Assembly (NCBI GenBank): GCA_905178155.1
Contig: CAJINV010000011.1
Coordinates: 1,819,216-1,883,215, forward strand
Origin: Amoebophrya sp. A120
Lineage: Eukaryota > Sar > Dinophyceae > Syndiniales > Amoebophryaceae
DNA: 64,000 nt
Direction of reading: 5' to 3'
Shown: positions 30,014 through 43,111 of the stretch, piece by piece
Numbering within the stretch: position 1 is the first letter of the stretch
Layout of the letters: every line of letters begins with the position of its first letter
Notes under the pieces: model-generated
The model's input: the letters and a program-made list of their open reading frames with translations, nothing else
Told to the model about the DNA's origin: nothing
Database searches by the model: none
Program-made: the position numbers and the translations under genes

Positions 30014-31179
30014 GTTTATTGTCGTGCCGGACGAAAATACGAGTGCGAGTGGAATCCTTCTTGTGCACCAAAATCACAAGAGCCGCTGCAGCGCAAGATG
30101 CCACAGCTCAGTCTGCGACAACAGTCTTCACGATCTTCGTGAGGACAAAGACATTGTTATATTGATTCGGTATGGGTGCTAATAGTCCTGGGAAGATATT
30201 TTTTTGCCTAGTAGGTTTTAAGAGTGGAATCCGGACCTACGAGCGCAAGCGCATGTACAAAACGAAACTTACCAAAATTGTTCGTCCTCTATAACTAAGT
30301 TTGCTAGGCCGTAAAGCATCTGTTTCAACCTCAAGCAACATGAGAAAATGAGAGTGACTGAAAAAACGGCAGCTTCACTAAATCTAAAGTCAAAGCATAA
30401 GCAACCTGCCATGATGTCACATAAGAGAAACAATGGACGACGCTTTGTTATTCAGCCGAAGGCACATCATCGAAATGATGAGTAACTATAGAGTTTGATG
30501 AAAATCATCTGTTTCTGTGCCACAAAACGTGACAATTACAACTCCTACCGTACTTAGACTTACACGGCACCGCAAATAAATATTCATCTCGGATTAGACA
30601 TGATCGTCGATTGGGATCATCTAGATTGATCTTCTTCTTCATGTCGTCACAACCGTCGCATGTGTTAGCCCCGCATCTTCGGCTTCTTTCCCAGAAGTCT
30701 ATTACCTAGTACTTTACACTACAGGTGGTATTAGTGACGCAAATCGCATGCAACATGCCGCAACTCCATCTTGATCGGGATCTCACTTCGCTGCAACCGC
30801 AAATAAAGGAAAAATAGAAAGGCGAAAGCGGCCCTTACTGAAAAGAGAGCTATATCTTCATCACACACTAACACTATGTATGAGCAATAAAGGAAAAAAT
30901 AAAAAATTGAAGTATATCTGAAGTCCTAATAATCATGCACATTTCTGTAAAAAAAAATCTGATACATAGGAATCTGACGACCGTACGTAACTGCGTCATG
31001 TACAACTACCTACGTGCCCGGCGATCGGTAATACTAGGCACAAACGCGAAGTAGAAAACAGAAAATCAACCATCCATGACCCATCAAATACCGGAGAGAG
31101 GCCGAGAAGAAGAGACTGCCACCACTGCCTGCGCAACTAGTGAAAAAAAGTGATCCATTTGCGTAGCTGCGGGAGCAAA
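30014..31179. other. AT-rich intergenic region
   Basis: About 1.2 kb of AT-rich DNA upstream of TIM23 with no supported gene, repeat or RNA. It ends where the first copy of the GC-rich dispersed repeat begins. Confidence 0.6.
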
Positions 31180-34100
31180 GGCTCCACTTTCATTGGTACG
31201 CCTAGACACTTTATTTAAGACGCGGACAAAGACAAAACACGCGAGCTTGTGCCCCCACTTCCGTGCTGAGAGGTTGCATCTCATGAGGCTGAGGACACTC
31301 GTCGAACTCTCCTCAAATTGATTGATTCTCACCTGAGCAAGTGGCGCCATTTTGTTTCCGAACCACAAACACACGCCTAGGGAGAGGAGCTGCCCTCCCT
31401 ATCCAAATTATAGGCGCGGGCGGCAATGAAATTATCGGCAAGCGGCAACAGGGCCAACCAGCCAAAAGGTGGGCATGCAGACTCGATCGCCGGCTGCGCC
31501 ATGTCGGGTGCGCCGCTTCCTCGCGCACAGGGGCCTGCCCGACTGCGAGCGCCGACGGAGAAGCTCTGGGCCCTCCGCCTGCGGTAGTACACTGACGCGC
31601 GCGCCCTCCGCCTCCCGCGCGTGTGGCATAGCGCAGAACACGCGCCAAAGGAAGAAACCAAAGCTCGGGGCCAATAGAATACATCTGGCCGTCAGCAGCC
31701 CAAGGAGAAACCCCGGGCATACCAAATGCCGCACGCCCACGCGCCGACCGACGATTTGCAGAAGGACGGCCCGCATGCGCCTGCGCGGGCGCCCAGAGAA
31801 CCCACAGAAGCCATCCACGGCGCGCCCCCCGGTGGGGGCCTCAACAGTCCCGCAGGCGACTGGAGGCCCCGCAGTCTGTCGGCAAGGCCTGACTTTCGGC
31901 AATCTTGCTGCTGCAGTATGCGACTCCGGGCGTCGAGTCGTGCTTGACTTTCAATCTGCCGGCAGCACACCAGCCACAGGCGATTCACGAGTTGCGCTGG
32001 AACCACGCTAACTCGGCGCAGCTCCTTATACGCGGAGCCTTGTACGCGGCGCACCCACTGCGCCGGGATGCGTGCAGCATGGGGCTCGTCATCTGGCGGA
32101 CCAACTTGCCTGCCTCCTTCTGAGCTCCTTCAGCTTGCGCGCATTCGTTGCAGACTTCTCACAAAGAATAAATGCTGACGATTTATATACTCTGGACGAG
32201 AACAAGGAGTATTCATTGCCAAACACCAGGACGAGAACAAGGCTCAAGGTCTCTCACAAAATCTGAATCAACCAACGCACCTTTGGGTGCGGTCGCTCTC
32301 ACAAAAGAAAACTCCGATCTCTCATGATGATCATCATCATCATCATTTTACTCTCCCTCACAAGTTAAAACCCAAATTCCACTGGGCGCCCGCGGTGGCG
32401 TGGCTCTGGACCAAAATGCAGCATCTCTGCTGAGTGCGGAACCAACGAACAACGCGCATGAGTATAGTAGGACTGGGTTTGGCTTCTACATGAGTTCCTT
32501 ACTAGCGTGAGCAGGATTGCCAAGGCTTTTCTATTACTCTTTCGCGAACGAGTGTTTGCCAAGCTCTGTAGCGTCGTACTCCCATACAGAAGTCCAAATC
32601 TAAGCAGCAAAGCCAACTGTTGTGCTTGGTATCATTTATTTTTGAAATTTCTATTTTTTCGTATGTCTACCTTGTCATGATGCCCACACGATTGGAGCAG
32701 CATCCCGCTCAGCATCTCCGGTTGGTTATTGTAGGACGAAACCAGAGTAATTTCTCGTCACCGTGCAGCCGCGCGACCGTCCCTCAGATTGATTCTCAGC
32801 TGAACAAATAACGCCATTTGTATGCTTTCGAAGCACAAAAAAACACGCGTCTAGGGTGAGGGGCTACTCTCCCAACCCGGCGGGCGCGGGCGGCAATGAA
32901 ATTACAAGCAAGCGGCAACAGGGCCAGCCAACCGTAGGGCGGCCAAGCAAACTCGATCGCCGGCTGCGCCATGTCGGGCGCGCCGCTTTCTCGCGCGCAG
33001 GGGCGTGCCCGCCTGCGGGCGCCGATAAAGAAGCGCCGGGCCCTCCACCGGCAGTACACTAACGCGCGCGCCTTCCCGTGCGGGCGGCGGGCATAACGCA
33101 GGACACGCCCGCGCCAGAGAAAGAAGCCAAGCCACACCCGGGGCCACGGCACAAAATACATCTGGCCGCCAGCGGCCTAAGGAAGGAGACGCCCGGGGCA
33201 TACCAAATGGCGCGCGCCCGCGCGCCGATGAATGTATGACTTACAGGCGGACGGCCCGCATGCGCCTGCGCGGGCGCCCAGTTGTCCTCTCCTGGCTATC
33301 CTGCCTCGTTCTCCTCGTGCTTGTTGTCCTTGGCGAGGGTGAGGAGGGAAGCGCTTCGCGTCTCGCTGCTAACCGAACTAACAACATTTCCCGCTGGCTG
33401 CGTTCGAGGTTGGCGATGTGTGACATTGCCTGGAGCATGAGAGAGACGCAAGAGATCCAAAGACGGCATTGACACGACAGTGAGAATACTTCTATGCACA
33501 AAATTAATACGGAAAGATCGCTAGTGCGCCATTACTTCGCATTCCAGCCTGTGCTTTCACTCCCTTGCTGAGAAATTCCATTTCATGAGCCTGAAGAGGA
33601 CACTTGTCAAACTCTCTCTCTCCTCAAGTTCTCCGCTGAGCAGTTTGTTCTCGAACCACACACAAGCAACGTTCAGGGAGAGGAGCTACCATCCCTACCC
33701 GGTGGCCGCGGCCGGGCAAGAACAGTGAGGAAAATTATAGATACGCACGTCGGCAACCCATAACGATTCGGCCTAGCTAGCCGTGGAGTGGGCAAGGGCG
33801 ATCGCTGGCTGCGCCATGTCGGGCGCGCCGCTTCCTCGCGCACAGGGACCTGCCCGTCTGCGACCGACGAGAACAAGCACCGGGCCCCCCGCTGGGCAAT
33901 ACACTCAACCGCGCCGGCGGCATGGCCCAAAGCGCACACCAAAAAACAGGTAGGATTGCTACTCGGGGCCAATATCTGGTATACATCAGCCCGCGGCCCA
34001 CAGGGGGCCCACCAAGCGCAAGGGCGCGCATTTGCGTAAGAGGACTGCCCACAAGAAGCATTGGCCGAGCGAAGGCCGGGCCGCGCAACCAACCGGGGGC

Positions 34101-35145
34101 CCGCCGGCCGGCCTCGATATCCGGCGCGGCCTCAAATCTTGCCAGGGAGCTGCGCGGGCTTCTGCGTTTCGACAAACGTGGCCTGGTCGCCAATCATCTG
34201 CCGAAGCAGGGTCCACGTCGCCGGCATGTTCCGGCACTCATGGGCCTGATCTACGTCCCGGAGGGTGGTTGGTGCTCATGGCTCGGGATGTCTATCGCCC
34301 CCGCTAACGGCGGCGCGCCTTTGCTCGCTGATATCTTTCCCGCCCTTCCTCTCCGCACACCGCGCTGATTCATTTAGCAGCCTCGCACCCCTCCGCGACG
34401 CTAGCGTGCGTGAGGAATGTCAAATTTCTGCCCAAGCCCAGGGCGCCAACCTGCCAAAGCCAAGGCGCGCCCCTTGGCGGGGGCCTCCGCAGGGCCGCGG
34501 CGCGGCCAGGAAGTCTCCCCCTTTGCCAATTCGCCACATGGCGGCACTGGCTCCGTCGGCACTGCGCTATCCTGCTCCGGCGCACAGCGGACTCTGCCGC
34601 GTCCTCGGCTGCCGAGACATCTTCGCCCTCGTCTTCCTCCGTAGACCCGTCAGGCGTGCTAGGTGATGGCGACGAAGCCGGCGGCATTTTGTACTTACTA
34701 CAGAGTATTTGATCTTGATGCGCCCTGTAGTCTATGTCCTCTAGAACAACTCAAATTCAAATAAAACACCTAATACAATGCTCCTGTGTATGTGTAGTTG
34801 CGGGAGAAAGGGCGTCACTTTCATCGGTACGCCTACACGCTTTAAGCCGCGGGCAAAACGCGTCAGCCTGTGCTTTCCCTCCCTTGCTGAGAAGTTCCAT
34901 TTTATGAGCGTGAGGACACTCATCAAACTCTTGCTCTCCTCAGGTTCTCACCTGAGCAATTTGTTCTCGAACCACACACACGCGCCGTCTAGGAAGAGGA
35001 GCTACCATCCCTGCCCGGCGGCGGCGGCCGGGCAAGAGCAATGTCATTTCACTCAGAGTGAAATTATACGCACGTCGGCAAACCATAACCAATAGGGCTA
35101 GCCAACAGCGGAGTGGACAAACGCGATCGCCGGCTGCGCCATGGT
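31180..35145. repeat. Cluster of four copies of a GC-rich dispersed repeat
   Basis: Direct copies at about 31180-31800, 32770-33282, 33530-34100 and 34800-35145. Shared landmarks: TGAGGACACTCATCAAACTC-type words; a GGGAGAGGAGCTACC-like segment; CGGGCGGCAATGAAATTA; CAAGCGGCAACAGGGCCA; and CGATCGCCGGCTGCGCCATG. The first two also share a 3' extension ending CGCATGCGCCTGCGCGGGCG. Copies differ by substitutions and indels. No protein-coding frame is conserved between copies, so this looks like a non-autonomous or decayed repeat family. Confidence 0.8.
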
Positions 35146-36560
35146 GGATCTGGGTCGCCATTTCCCAGCACCCCTGCTGAATGCGGCGCCGGAAGTGGTC
35201 CCGAGAAACGTTCCAAAGCCCAGTTGGCGCCCACCCAATGGTGGATCTTGGCCACGATTTAGCACCACGGCTGACTGCGCCGCTAGAAGTGGCGCCGTAA
35301 ATGCAACGAACCCAAAATCCACTTGGCGCTCTTGCTGTGGTGGATCGGGGCCACGATTTCGCAGCGCCACTGCTGAACGCGGCGCCGGAAGTGGTCGCGA
35401 AAAAGCAAGCCACATTCCACTTGGCGCCCACCCGATGGTGGATCTTGGCCTCGATTTAGCACCACTGCTGACTGCGGCGCCAGAAGTGGGCCCGAAAATG
35501 CAAGCCAAATTCCACTTGGCGTCCACCCAATGGTGGCTCTTGGCCGCGATTGAGCGCCACTGCCGACTGCGGCGCCGGAAGTGGACCCGAAAACGCAACC
35601 CAAAATCCACTTGGCGCCCATGCTATGGTGGGTCTTGGCCTCCACGATTTAGCACCACTGCTGAACGCGGCGCCGGAAGTGGTCGCGAAAAAGCAAGCCA
35701 AATTCCACTTGGCGCCTACCCAATGGTGGATCTTGGCCGCGATTTAGCGCCACTGCTGACTGCGGCGCCAGAAGTGGGCCCGAAAATGCAAGCCAAATTC
35801 CACTTGGCGCNNNNNNNNNNNNNNNNNNNNNNNNNNNNNNNNNNNNNNNNNNNNNNNNNNNNNNNNNNNNNNNNNNNNNNNNNNNNNNNNNNNNNNNNNN
35901 NNNNNNNNNNGCAAGCCAAATTCCACTTGGCGCCCACCCAATGGTGGATCTGAGCCGCGATTTCGCAGCACCACTGCTGACTGCGGCGCCAGAAGTGGGC
36001 CCGAAAATGCAACCCAAAATCCACTTGGCGCCCATGCTATGGTGGATCTGGGCCACGATTTCGCAGCACCACTGCTGACCGCGCCGCCAGAAATGGTCCC
36101 GAAAATGCAAGCCAAACACACTTGGCGCCCACGCTATGGTGGAATGGTCCACGATTTCCCAGCGTGCGCCCTTGCTGACTGCGGCGCCAGGAGTGGTCTC
36201 GAAACTGCAACCCAAAGTCCACTTGGCGCCCATGTTATGGTGGATCTAACTGGGCCACGATTTCCAAGCCCCTCCAGAATGCGGCGCCGCAATTAAAACC
36301 GAAAAAGCAACGCAAAGCCCACTTGGCGCCCAGCCAATGGTGGATCTTGGCCATGATGGATTTAGTGCCACTGCGGACTGCGTCGCCAGAAGTGGTCACG
36401 ATAACGCAACCCAAAATCCACTTGGCGCCCACCCTATGTTGGTGGATCTTGGCCAATAAAATGTAGCTGCCCTTTGGACTGTGGTGCCGGAAGTGGCCCC
36501 GAAAAAGCAAGACAGATTCCGCTTGGCGCCCACGAAACTCCACTTGGCGTTCATGGCTTA
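35140..36560. repeat. Satellite-like tandem repeat, unit about 97 bp
   Basis: About 14 units recognisable by CCACTTGGCGCCCA and ATGGTGGATCTTGGCC. Units start near 35219, 35319, 35418, 35511, 35608, 35706, 35801, 35925, 36020, 36118, 36220, 36319, 36419 and 36519. Alternate units carry ACCCAATGG or ATGCTATGG, hinting at a higher-order two-unit repeat. Open frames through it (for example reading G-A-K-W-I-L-G-C on the minus strand) follow from the periodicity and are not treated as genes. Confidence 0.9.
35811..35910. other. Assembly gap, exactly 100 N
   Basis: 100 Ns inside the tandem repeat. A round 100 is the usual placeholder for unknown size, so the true array length is undetermined. Confidence 0.97.
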
Positions 36561-37886
36561 TTGGACCGCCCTGGAGAAGACAGGCACGGAGGATATGAAA
36601 GTCCCAAATATGCAACCCAAATTCCGTTTATTTGGCGGCCCGGACATGCAGAATCTAGTAGGCCACTACTCGTCTGCACCACTGCCGAACGCGGAGCCGG
36701 TACAACCAAAACTTCACAGTGGATCTCGCCTCAACGGTCCAACACGACATGGGGCTGGAGGTCACGAAACCAAGCAGGTGTTCGTGTATTCTGCTTTCCG
36801 TTTCTTTCTTTCTTATATATACTAGGCTCAGGCAGTGACCTCGTTCATCATCTCGCATTTTCTCTTCTCTCTCTCTCTCTCGTCTCTCCGAAAAGCAATA
36901 CATAGAGAAGAGTCAACGACAAGAGCACTACATCTTCGCAGGAGATGATTGATTCATTGATCAAGAACATTCCCTGCTGAAAATGTTTTTGTGAACGAAA
37001 ACAGTAACAAAGAACTCATGCCTGTTTCCTCATGCCTGTTTCCTCATCCATAGCTTCTTTCACTTACGTGCCCTGGCAGTGGAATGAGCATATTGATTCA
37101 TATCAATCCACAGCCACGATTAAACTCATCTAGAAAAATTGTCCTCTGGTGCATCTGTTTTTGGTTTTTTGGCGATGACTCGCTTCCAGCACTGACCACA
37201 GCGAAGCCACTGTGCTATACCTATACATTTCGACAGTGAGGCGTGTTCGTGTAGTCCTTGCAAGCTGTCATGTGCTCCTGGCATTGGGATTGGTAATTGT
37301 ACATAACGAATCCATAAGATATAGAGAGGTGACAAGGTCAAGGACTGTTGAAATTTGTCGATTGAGTCTGCTCCGCGAGCTCGCTTGGTGCTGTTAGTTC
37401 AGGAATCTTGACGTAACCCTCTCGGCAAAGTTGTAAGAGATAGTCGAAGAAATTTAGATTTTCCCTGCAAAAATCTTCTACTTGGCAAGCAACTCACCGT
37501 CCGAAATCGAAGGTGCTCTGTAACTGCTTGCAGGTGCTTGCCTCTGTTCTACTTCTAGGCACTACTTGTACTTTGCTTTTTAAATTGATTCGAAAAATTC
37601 CCCGCTTTTCGCTTTCCTTTTTGATTTTGCTCGTAGTTCGATGATCATAAAGAAAATAAACAAATGCGCAATATTCTCGTATAGCCGTGTGAAACGTCGC
37701 AAAAGATGTAGGTGGAGGGGTCCCATACTTGTCTCTCCCTTCTACATCAATCTCAATCTTACATAAATTTTATTTTTTGAACGAGAACGCGAGAGATGAA
37801 GGTACTCGGTGAAACAACAACTTAATAAATAAATTTCTTTCAAACCAAACCGTGTCGCACCTTGCGGAAGTTGATGTTGCCATTGT
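36561..37886. other. Intergenic region
   Basis: About 1.3 kb between the satellite array and the pseudokinase gene. It includes a TCTC run near 36.86 kb. No gene, RNA or repeat relationship was recognised. Confidence 0.55.
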
Positions 37887-40800
37887 TCAGATCTCGTCGA
37901 CGCACAGGCGGCGGTCAGAAGGGCTGACGGCGAGCAAGCCGCGCATGTCCCGTGCTAGCTTCTGTACTTCCATGTCCTCTCCCTGCAGAAACCGATCCTG
38001 TTCCAGCACATCCTCGCACTCGTTTCCGCCGGGCAACGTCGACGCTGCCAGCATGTCTTTGATATGCGCAGCATACTTGTGCATCTCCGCCTGGAAGAAC
38101 TCCGACTCCTTGGCGTCGTCGAAAAAGAAGAGCTCTGCTTGCCACCAAATTGCCGGCGAATGGTAGCTAAACTCGTGTGGCCGCGAGGCAAACACAAGTG
38201 GCAACGTCCGGGCGGGCGGCTCGTACGGCAACGCATATGCGACTGGGATGCCCGGTGCGGTGGCAGAGAGCCCCGGGAAATGAATGATCGCCCCTTCCGC
38301 TGCGCGATGCGTCTGGTGCATCAGGAAAACTCCTAACAAAGAGCTACCCAGGTTCCAGATGTCGGATTTTTTCAGGTCGACGACCGCCCCGTCGCTCGCA
38401 ATCTCCTCCGGCAACCGCAGGAGGCCCTTCAACTGCACGGTACTTGCGCACGTGAGGACCGGCCGGGGATCTTCTCCTTTTCTCAGGGGCCGTGAAATAT
38501 CCAGATGCAGAGAGTCCACCCCGATGGCGCCATGGACGACATTTCTCGCGTGGAGGGAGTTCAGGGCACGCTGCATTCCACGAGCAAAGACAAGTGCGTC
38601 CGCAGCATCCCATCCCCGAACCTCCTTGACGGAAGGCGGCCGCGACGCGCCGACCAGGAAACCCGCATGGCCAGAAACGAAGAATGTGGGCTGCAAGTGC
38701 AAGCAAGACTCGGTCGTCCTTATCCGTGCGATGTTATCACTAAACGATTGCAAGAGCCGGAGTTCGTTCGGATCCACCTCCTCGTTGGGAATGCGCGAGC
38801 ACAGGTACGCAGCCAGCTCATCTCCCGAGGACTCGTCCAGACCATCTTTGTCTTTGCGTTTTCCGGCATTCTTCTTCGGAGATTTCGTGCCCTTCACCTC
38901 GGCTGCTTTATCGGGCTGGTTTTTCTTCGAGACGACCGCGGCAGGTCTCGTGGATTTGTCCTTAACTACAGAAGTTTTCACCACTTTGCGAAAGTGAACC
39001 ACTTCTTGCCACGTTCCTCGCAGAGCCTGCAAAGCAGTTTGCGGAGCTGTAGTTGTCATCCCATGTCCCGCGGCACTTCCAGACGAGAATGACTTCGCAG
39101 ATCCGGTGGCGTCAACGTCCAGAAGCATGTCCTCTGCCGCCTTCGAAGTCGTGTCCGCCTGCCCTGGCAGCGCATCACGAAGTTCAAACGTGATGCTCAA
39201 AACTTTGTCCGGCGTCTCCTCGACACCCGGACCCGCAGGCGCGCCGGTGTCCGCCGCTTCGTAGCAAACCGCTGCAACTGTTGCCGCGTCTTGTGCGATG
39301 GTGCCGTTGTTGTACCCCGCGAAGTGCAGACCAGCTGTTTATTATATTTGTTGATGGTAGCATCGCATGAATGAGTGCGTGACTTTCCATAAAAACATGA
39401 ACAATCATCACAGATGCCGTTCTGGCTCACTAGAAAGTGGTCTCGGAACGGATTCTGGTTCAGCTATTATTCCTCGCAAAAACCTGAGCCTGACATGCAA
39501 ATTGAAATTGTCATTTACCAAAATTCCTAATGAAAGCTTCCGTCGTCGAAGCGCAAAGCGACCCGGTGCAGAAGTAGAAGTGTCCTTTCCCCAAGTCTGT
39601 CTCAGCTTCGACTATCTTGTGCCGACCCTCCTCAAGGTTTAGTTTGGATCCGCAGCATGCACAGACTGGTTGGATAGGCGGATCATGGGGAAAAATTACC
39701 TTCCTCCAAATATACACAAAAGTCGAAGTCCTCGTGCATTTGCATCACATATATGTCTGTCTGTGATACTAACGATTTGTGTCGCCACGAAAACGGAAAT
39801 GGAAATGTCAATGTTTTCCCCTTGATACGCTGCGGCCAGAGTTTCGTCTAACTGGAAGTTTCCGCGAAGGCTGATCTGGAGACCTTGAAACACGAAAGTA
39901 ATCGGCTTTTCGTAGTGACGGCCAAGTTCATGCCCGTATTCTTTCTTGAGCTCCTCGATGTCCAGCTTGTCCAACTCAAGTCGCAGGGCCTCGGCTCCCT
40001 CGTGTGGAATAGGCGACTTGTGGTCCTTGCCCATGTACTTTCGGTTACGCAGGATCCAATCGCGCTTCGAGACGGCCAGTGTGTCGCAAAATCTCCTCTT
40101 ACCGACGGTACCGACAGCAGTTGCGACGTAGATTGTTACTGCGTGGGTTGTACCAGCTTCCGCCGCCTCTTTACCGTGCAGCTTTCGCGTTTCCTTCCGT
40201 AGGTACATGATGGCTTGCGTTTCCATCTCCGCAGAGGCGCCGGGCAGTGCTACCGACTCGCTTGTCGTCACTGCAAACTTCTTCCTATGCATTGCAAACA
40301 TGTCTGGGTCTACTGGCCAGTTGTAATGCTAAATAAAAGTGAAAGATAAGAAGCACTGCAATGTTACGCAGCCAAGCATGACAAATTTTCGGGCTGCTCA
40401 TATTTATGTTGCGTATTCCGCATGACACAGACAAGACAAGACTTCGCGCTGCGCTTTTGCATTACAGGTCAGAAGACCTTTTTTCTTGCCCATGCGTCAC
40501 AGAATCTTGAGCCATGATGTCCGACTTGCATGTTGACAAATCTAAATCTAGAATAATCATCGAGATCAAGACATATTTGCACTTGATACTTCTTCGCGCT
40601 CTGCAACACGCCTATTTCGCCAAATTTCCACGTATCAGAGCTCTGCCACAGTTCATCTTCATCTGCTGGACTATTGTCTTCTGGTTTTTTTGGGCGCTTC
40701 CCTATGGGGATGCACAACGCCCCCTCCCCCTCATCTGAGCCGCCGCAACCGCATGAGGTAGCAATACAAGCAACGGGAGAAATCAGTTCTCCCGTTCGCA

Positions 40801-41447
40801 CGACACATTCCAATGTAAGCACGGATTTTTGTAGTGTCTCAGATTCCAACATTTGTCATGCAGCTCGTGCATCAACGCAAAAGGATGAGGAGAGTTGGTG
40901 TAGTGTTGGACTCACTATTTGGCTAATGAGGGAAGGGGGAGTAGTTGTACAATCCCATATTCCCGCCGCCCACATGACCAGAGTTTCCGCCGGCACGGCT
41001 TGACGCCCCGGCAACTTGTTTGTCGAATCCCGGCACACAAGATGAACCTGGCGAAGTTTATTTAACGTTCATGCAGCTTATCTTTTACTTCTATCATTAT
41101 TTTCTCATTTATCATATCTTTGTTTAGTGCATGGCGCACATGAAACAGTGCCAATGCGCATAGAAAACATTGACAGAACCGAGCTCAATACTCGCGGCGC
41201 CAGTCCTGGCTTCCTTGTTGTCCTCGTCACCCAAATCCTCAGTCGCGCTTGCCAAAAAGCCGAATGGCCTCTCGCCCTCGCGGCTGCTCATCTGTTTTGT
41301 TAACAAGGTCTGGTGGTCGATCTTGGAAGTCGCGCTTTTGCTTTTCGATGAACTACTGGTAGCGGCCATATTTCGTGTCTGCGACTTTGAGCAGCTGCTG
41401 CTGCTGCTTCCACGGCTCTGCTCCTCTCCGTCACGCGGTGGGTCCAT
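37887..41447 (-). CDS. Pseudokinase-like protein with zinc-binding segment
   Basis: Start at ATG 41447 (M-D-P-P-R-D-G-E). Model: 41447-41180, 41047 to the introner 40702-40959, on to the introner 40286-40588, then to 39795, 39760-39700, 39665-39519 and 39332-37887; all phases agree. The N-terminus is Ser/Lys-rich. A middle region of about 200 residues is unrecognised. A likely zinc site follows: VCACCGSKL ... FCTGSLC. The C-terminal 480 residues look kinase-derived: HARNVVHGAIGVDSLHLDI sits where the HRD catalytic loop would be, with H-G-A replacing H-R-D, and SDIWNLGSSLLGVFL matches subdomain IX. No DFG or glycine loop was seen, so catalysis is unlikely. Two introns of exactly 34 bp (39761-39794, 39666-39699) are inferred. 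Confidence 0.65.
40286..40588. mobile_element. Introner, class 1, in pseudokinase gene
   Basis: 303 bp. Ends TATGCATTGCAAACATG and CATATTTGCACTTGATA. Duplication CTTCC versus CTTCT (40281-40285, 40589-40593). Excision gives S-A-K-K-K-F-A-V in frame. Confidence 0.88.
40702..40959. mobile_element. Introner, class 3, in pseudokinase gene
   Basis: 258 bp. Arms GCACAACGCCCCCTCCCCCTC and a diverged complement, TAT...ATA ends, exact duplication TTCCC (40697-40701, 40960-40964). Excision gives G-G-G-K-R-P-K-K in frame. Related to 2576-2797 in the dynein gene. Confidence 0.9.
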
Positions 41448-43111
41448 GTTTGCGAAGTGGAGACGTCTTGTGTAAAAAAGGCAGGTTTCGTTATTTTCAC
41501 GAGCACGAACAACCTCTTGTGCCAAACGAAAATTGGTTCATACTGAACTGACCAAACACGAAGATAGAAGGCTACTTCACTGACTTACACTTTCTCCTCG
41601 TCCTTGAACTTTTGCAGAAAGAAAAAATAAAAAAAGATGTATTGATAGATAGTCAGTTTCTTGGGCCTTCTTTCTTATTTTTGGCCAGGTTTACATTTGC
41701 TTCACTCCATCTGCCACAGGAGAAACGCGCGAACTTTGCGAAAACGAGAAGTGGCATGTGCGCTCAAGCTTTTCATGTCCGACCCCGAAGATATATTATT
41801 CGGGTGCAAATCGAGATCTCTCACGAACGACCCCGAAGATGGATCATGATAGAGCGAAAAGTCGCGACCCCTTGTTGCGGCTTAATGAGTCTCCACAAAA
41901 CCCTCCACACGAAAGAACGCAACCTTTTGTCACTTTGTGTAACGGATTACGAGACGAGCGGGCGAAGGAGCTTCTTCGTGTCTGCACGGCGGCTCGCAAA
42001 ACTGAACCTTCGCACTAGATGCGTGGAGATTCCATAAAAACGACTAAGCTACTAATGTGTGTGAACACGCTCCCAAAGGAACACAACAAAAGCATAACCT
42101 CCATTTGGAATGATACAGACACATTCACATTCAAACGGAGAGGATGTCCCTATAACTAAAACTATTATATTCGTGCAGAAGATAATATACAGTTGTAATG
42201 GCAGCTCCGTCCCTGATCAACACAAGACTCCAGCACTGAGAAGTTTTACTAGCACTGACTAGTCTTGTACACTGTAAATTTCTGCCCGATCACAAAAACA
42301 AATTTGAGAGTTAATGTACAGGTCTCTACCGACTTGGAAATGTGAAACACTCCTGCAAGACTTCATGTCTATTGTTCAATTCTAATTTTGTAGCTTGGAC
42401 TGCCGAAAAAACCTGAATGAGATAATCTGCAGCGAGAGTGCTACAACGAACTAGCGTCCGCTCCGCGTTTGCCGACTGCTGGTGGGCCGTGAAGCACAAA
42501 AATACTTTTGTCTACATGATATAATTCATTTTTTATGTTGAGGCAGACGCAGAACGCAACAAAAAATACAAATATCTGATTGTAGCGTGCCACTGTTCAC
42601 AGAGGTGTCATGCAAAAATAGAAGGAAGAGATCCGCAGATACTCTAGACTGACACATGAGACGCATGGCGATTCAAGATGAGACGCATGGCTCTCTTGAT
42701 GAACATTGCTTCTTGCTACTTTGAGATTGGGGCTCAGATTTGGTACAATAGTAAGCTTGCGATGACGATGAGGAGACTTCTTTTCTGATGGTGTGTAAAA
42801 ACCCTTGAAAACTCATTTTGCTGTTAACATTCCCAATAATCTCATAACCCTGTAACAATATAACTCCGTAGTGAGTTAATTTCATCTTACAAAATCGGGA
42901 GCTGGCTCATGATTGCAAAGTAACTCTAACTACTCCCACCTTTACGACTGAGATGCGACAAGGTTCACGTTCACATCACCGAGTAGTAAGAAGATGAAAC
43001 ACAATTCATTTTCTGTTCTTGTAAAACAACCAACAAGCCCCTAAGCGACACCGACAGATCACAAGCTGCATCCATCATTCGATGCTAGTTAATTCCTGAC
43101 ACGAACAACCC
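41448..43111. other. AT-rich intergenic region
   Basis: About 1.7 kb with no supported gene. Short open frames on both strands lack any recognisable protein character. Confidence 0.55.

Noticed and set aside
35649-36233. Long open frames through the ~97-bp satellite
   Set aside because: They occur in several frames on both strands, follow the repeat period, run through the N gap, and show no non-repeat protein sequence.
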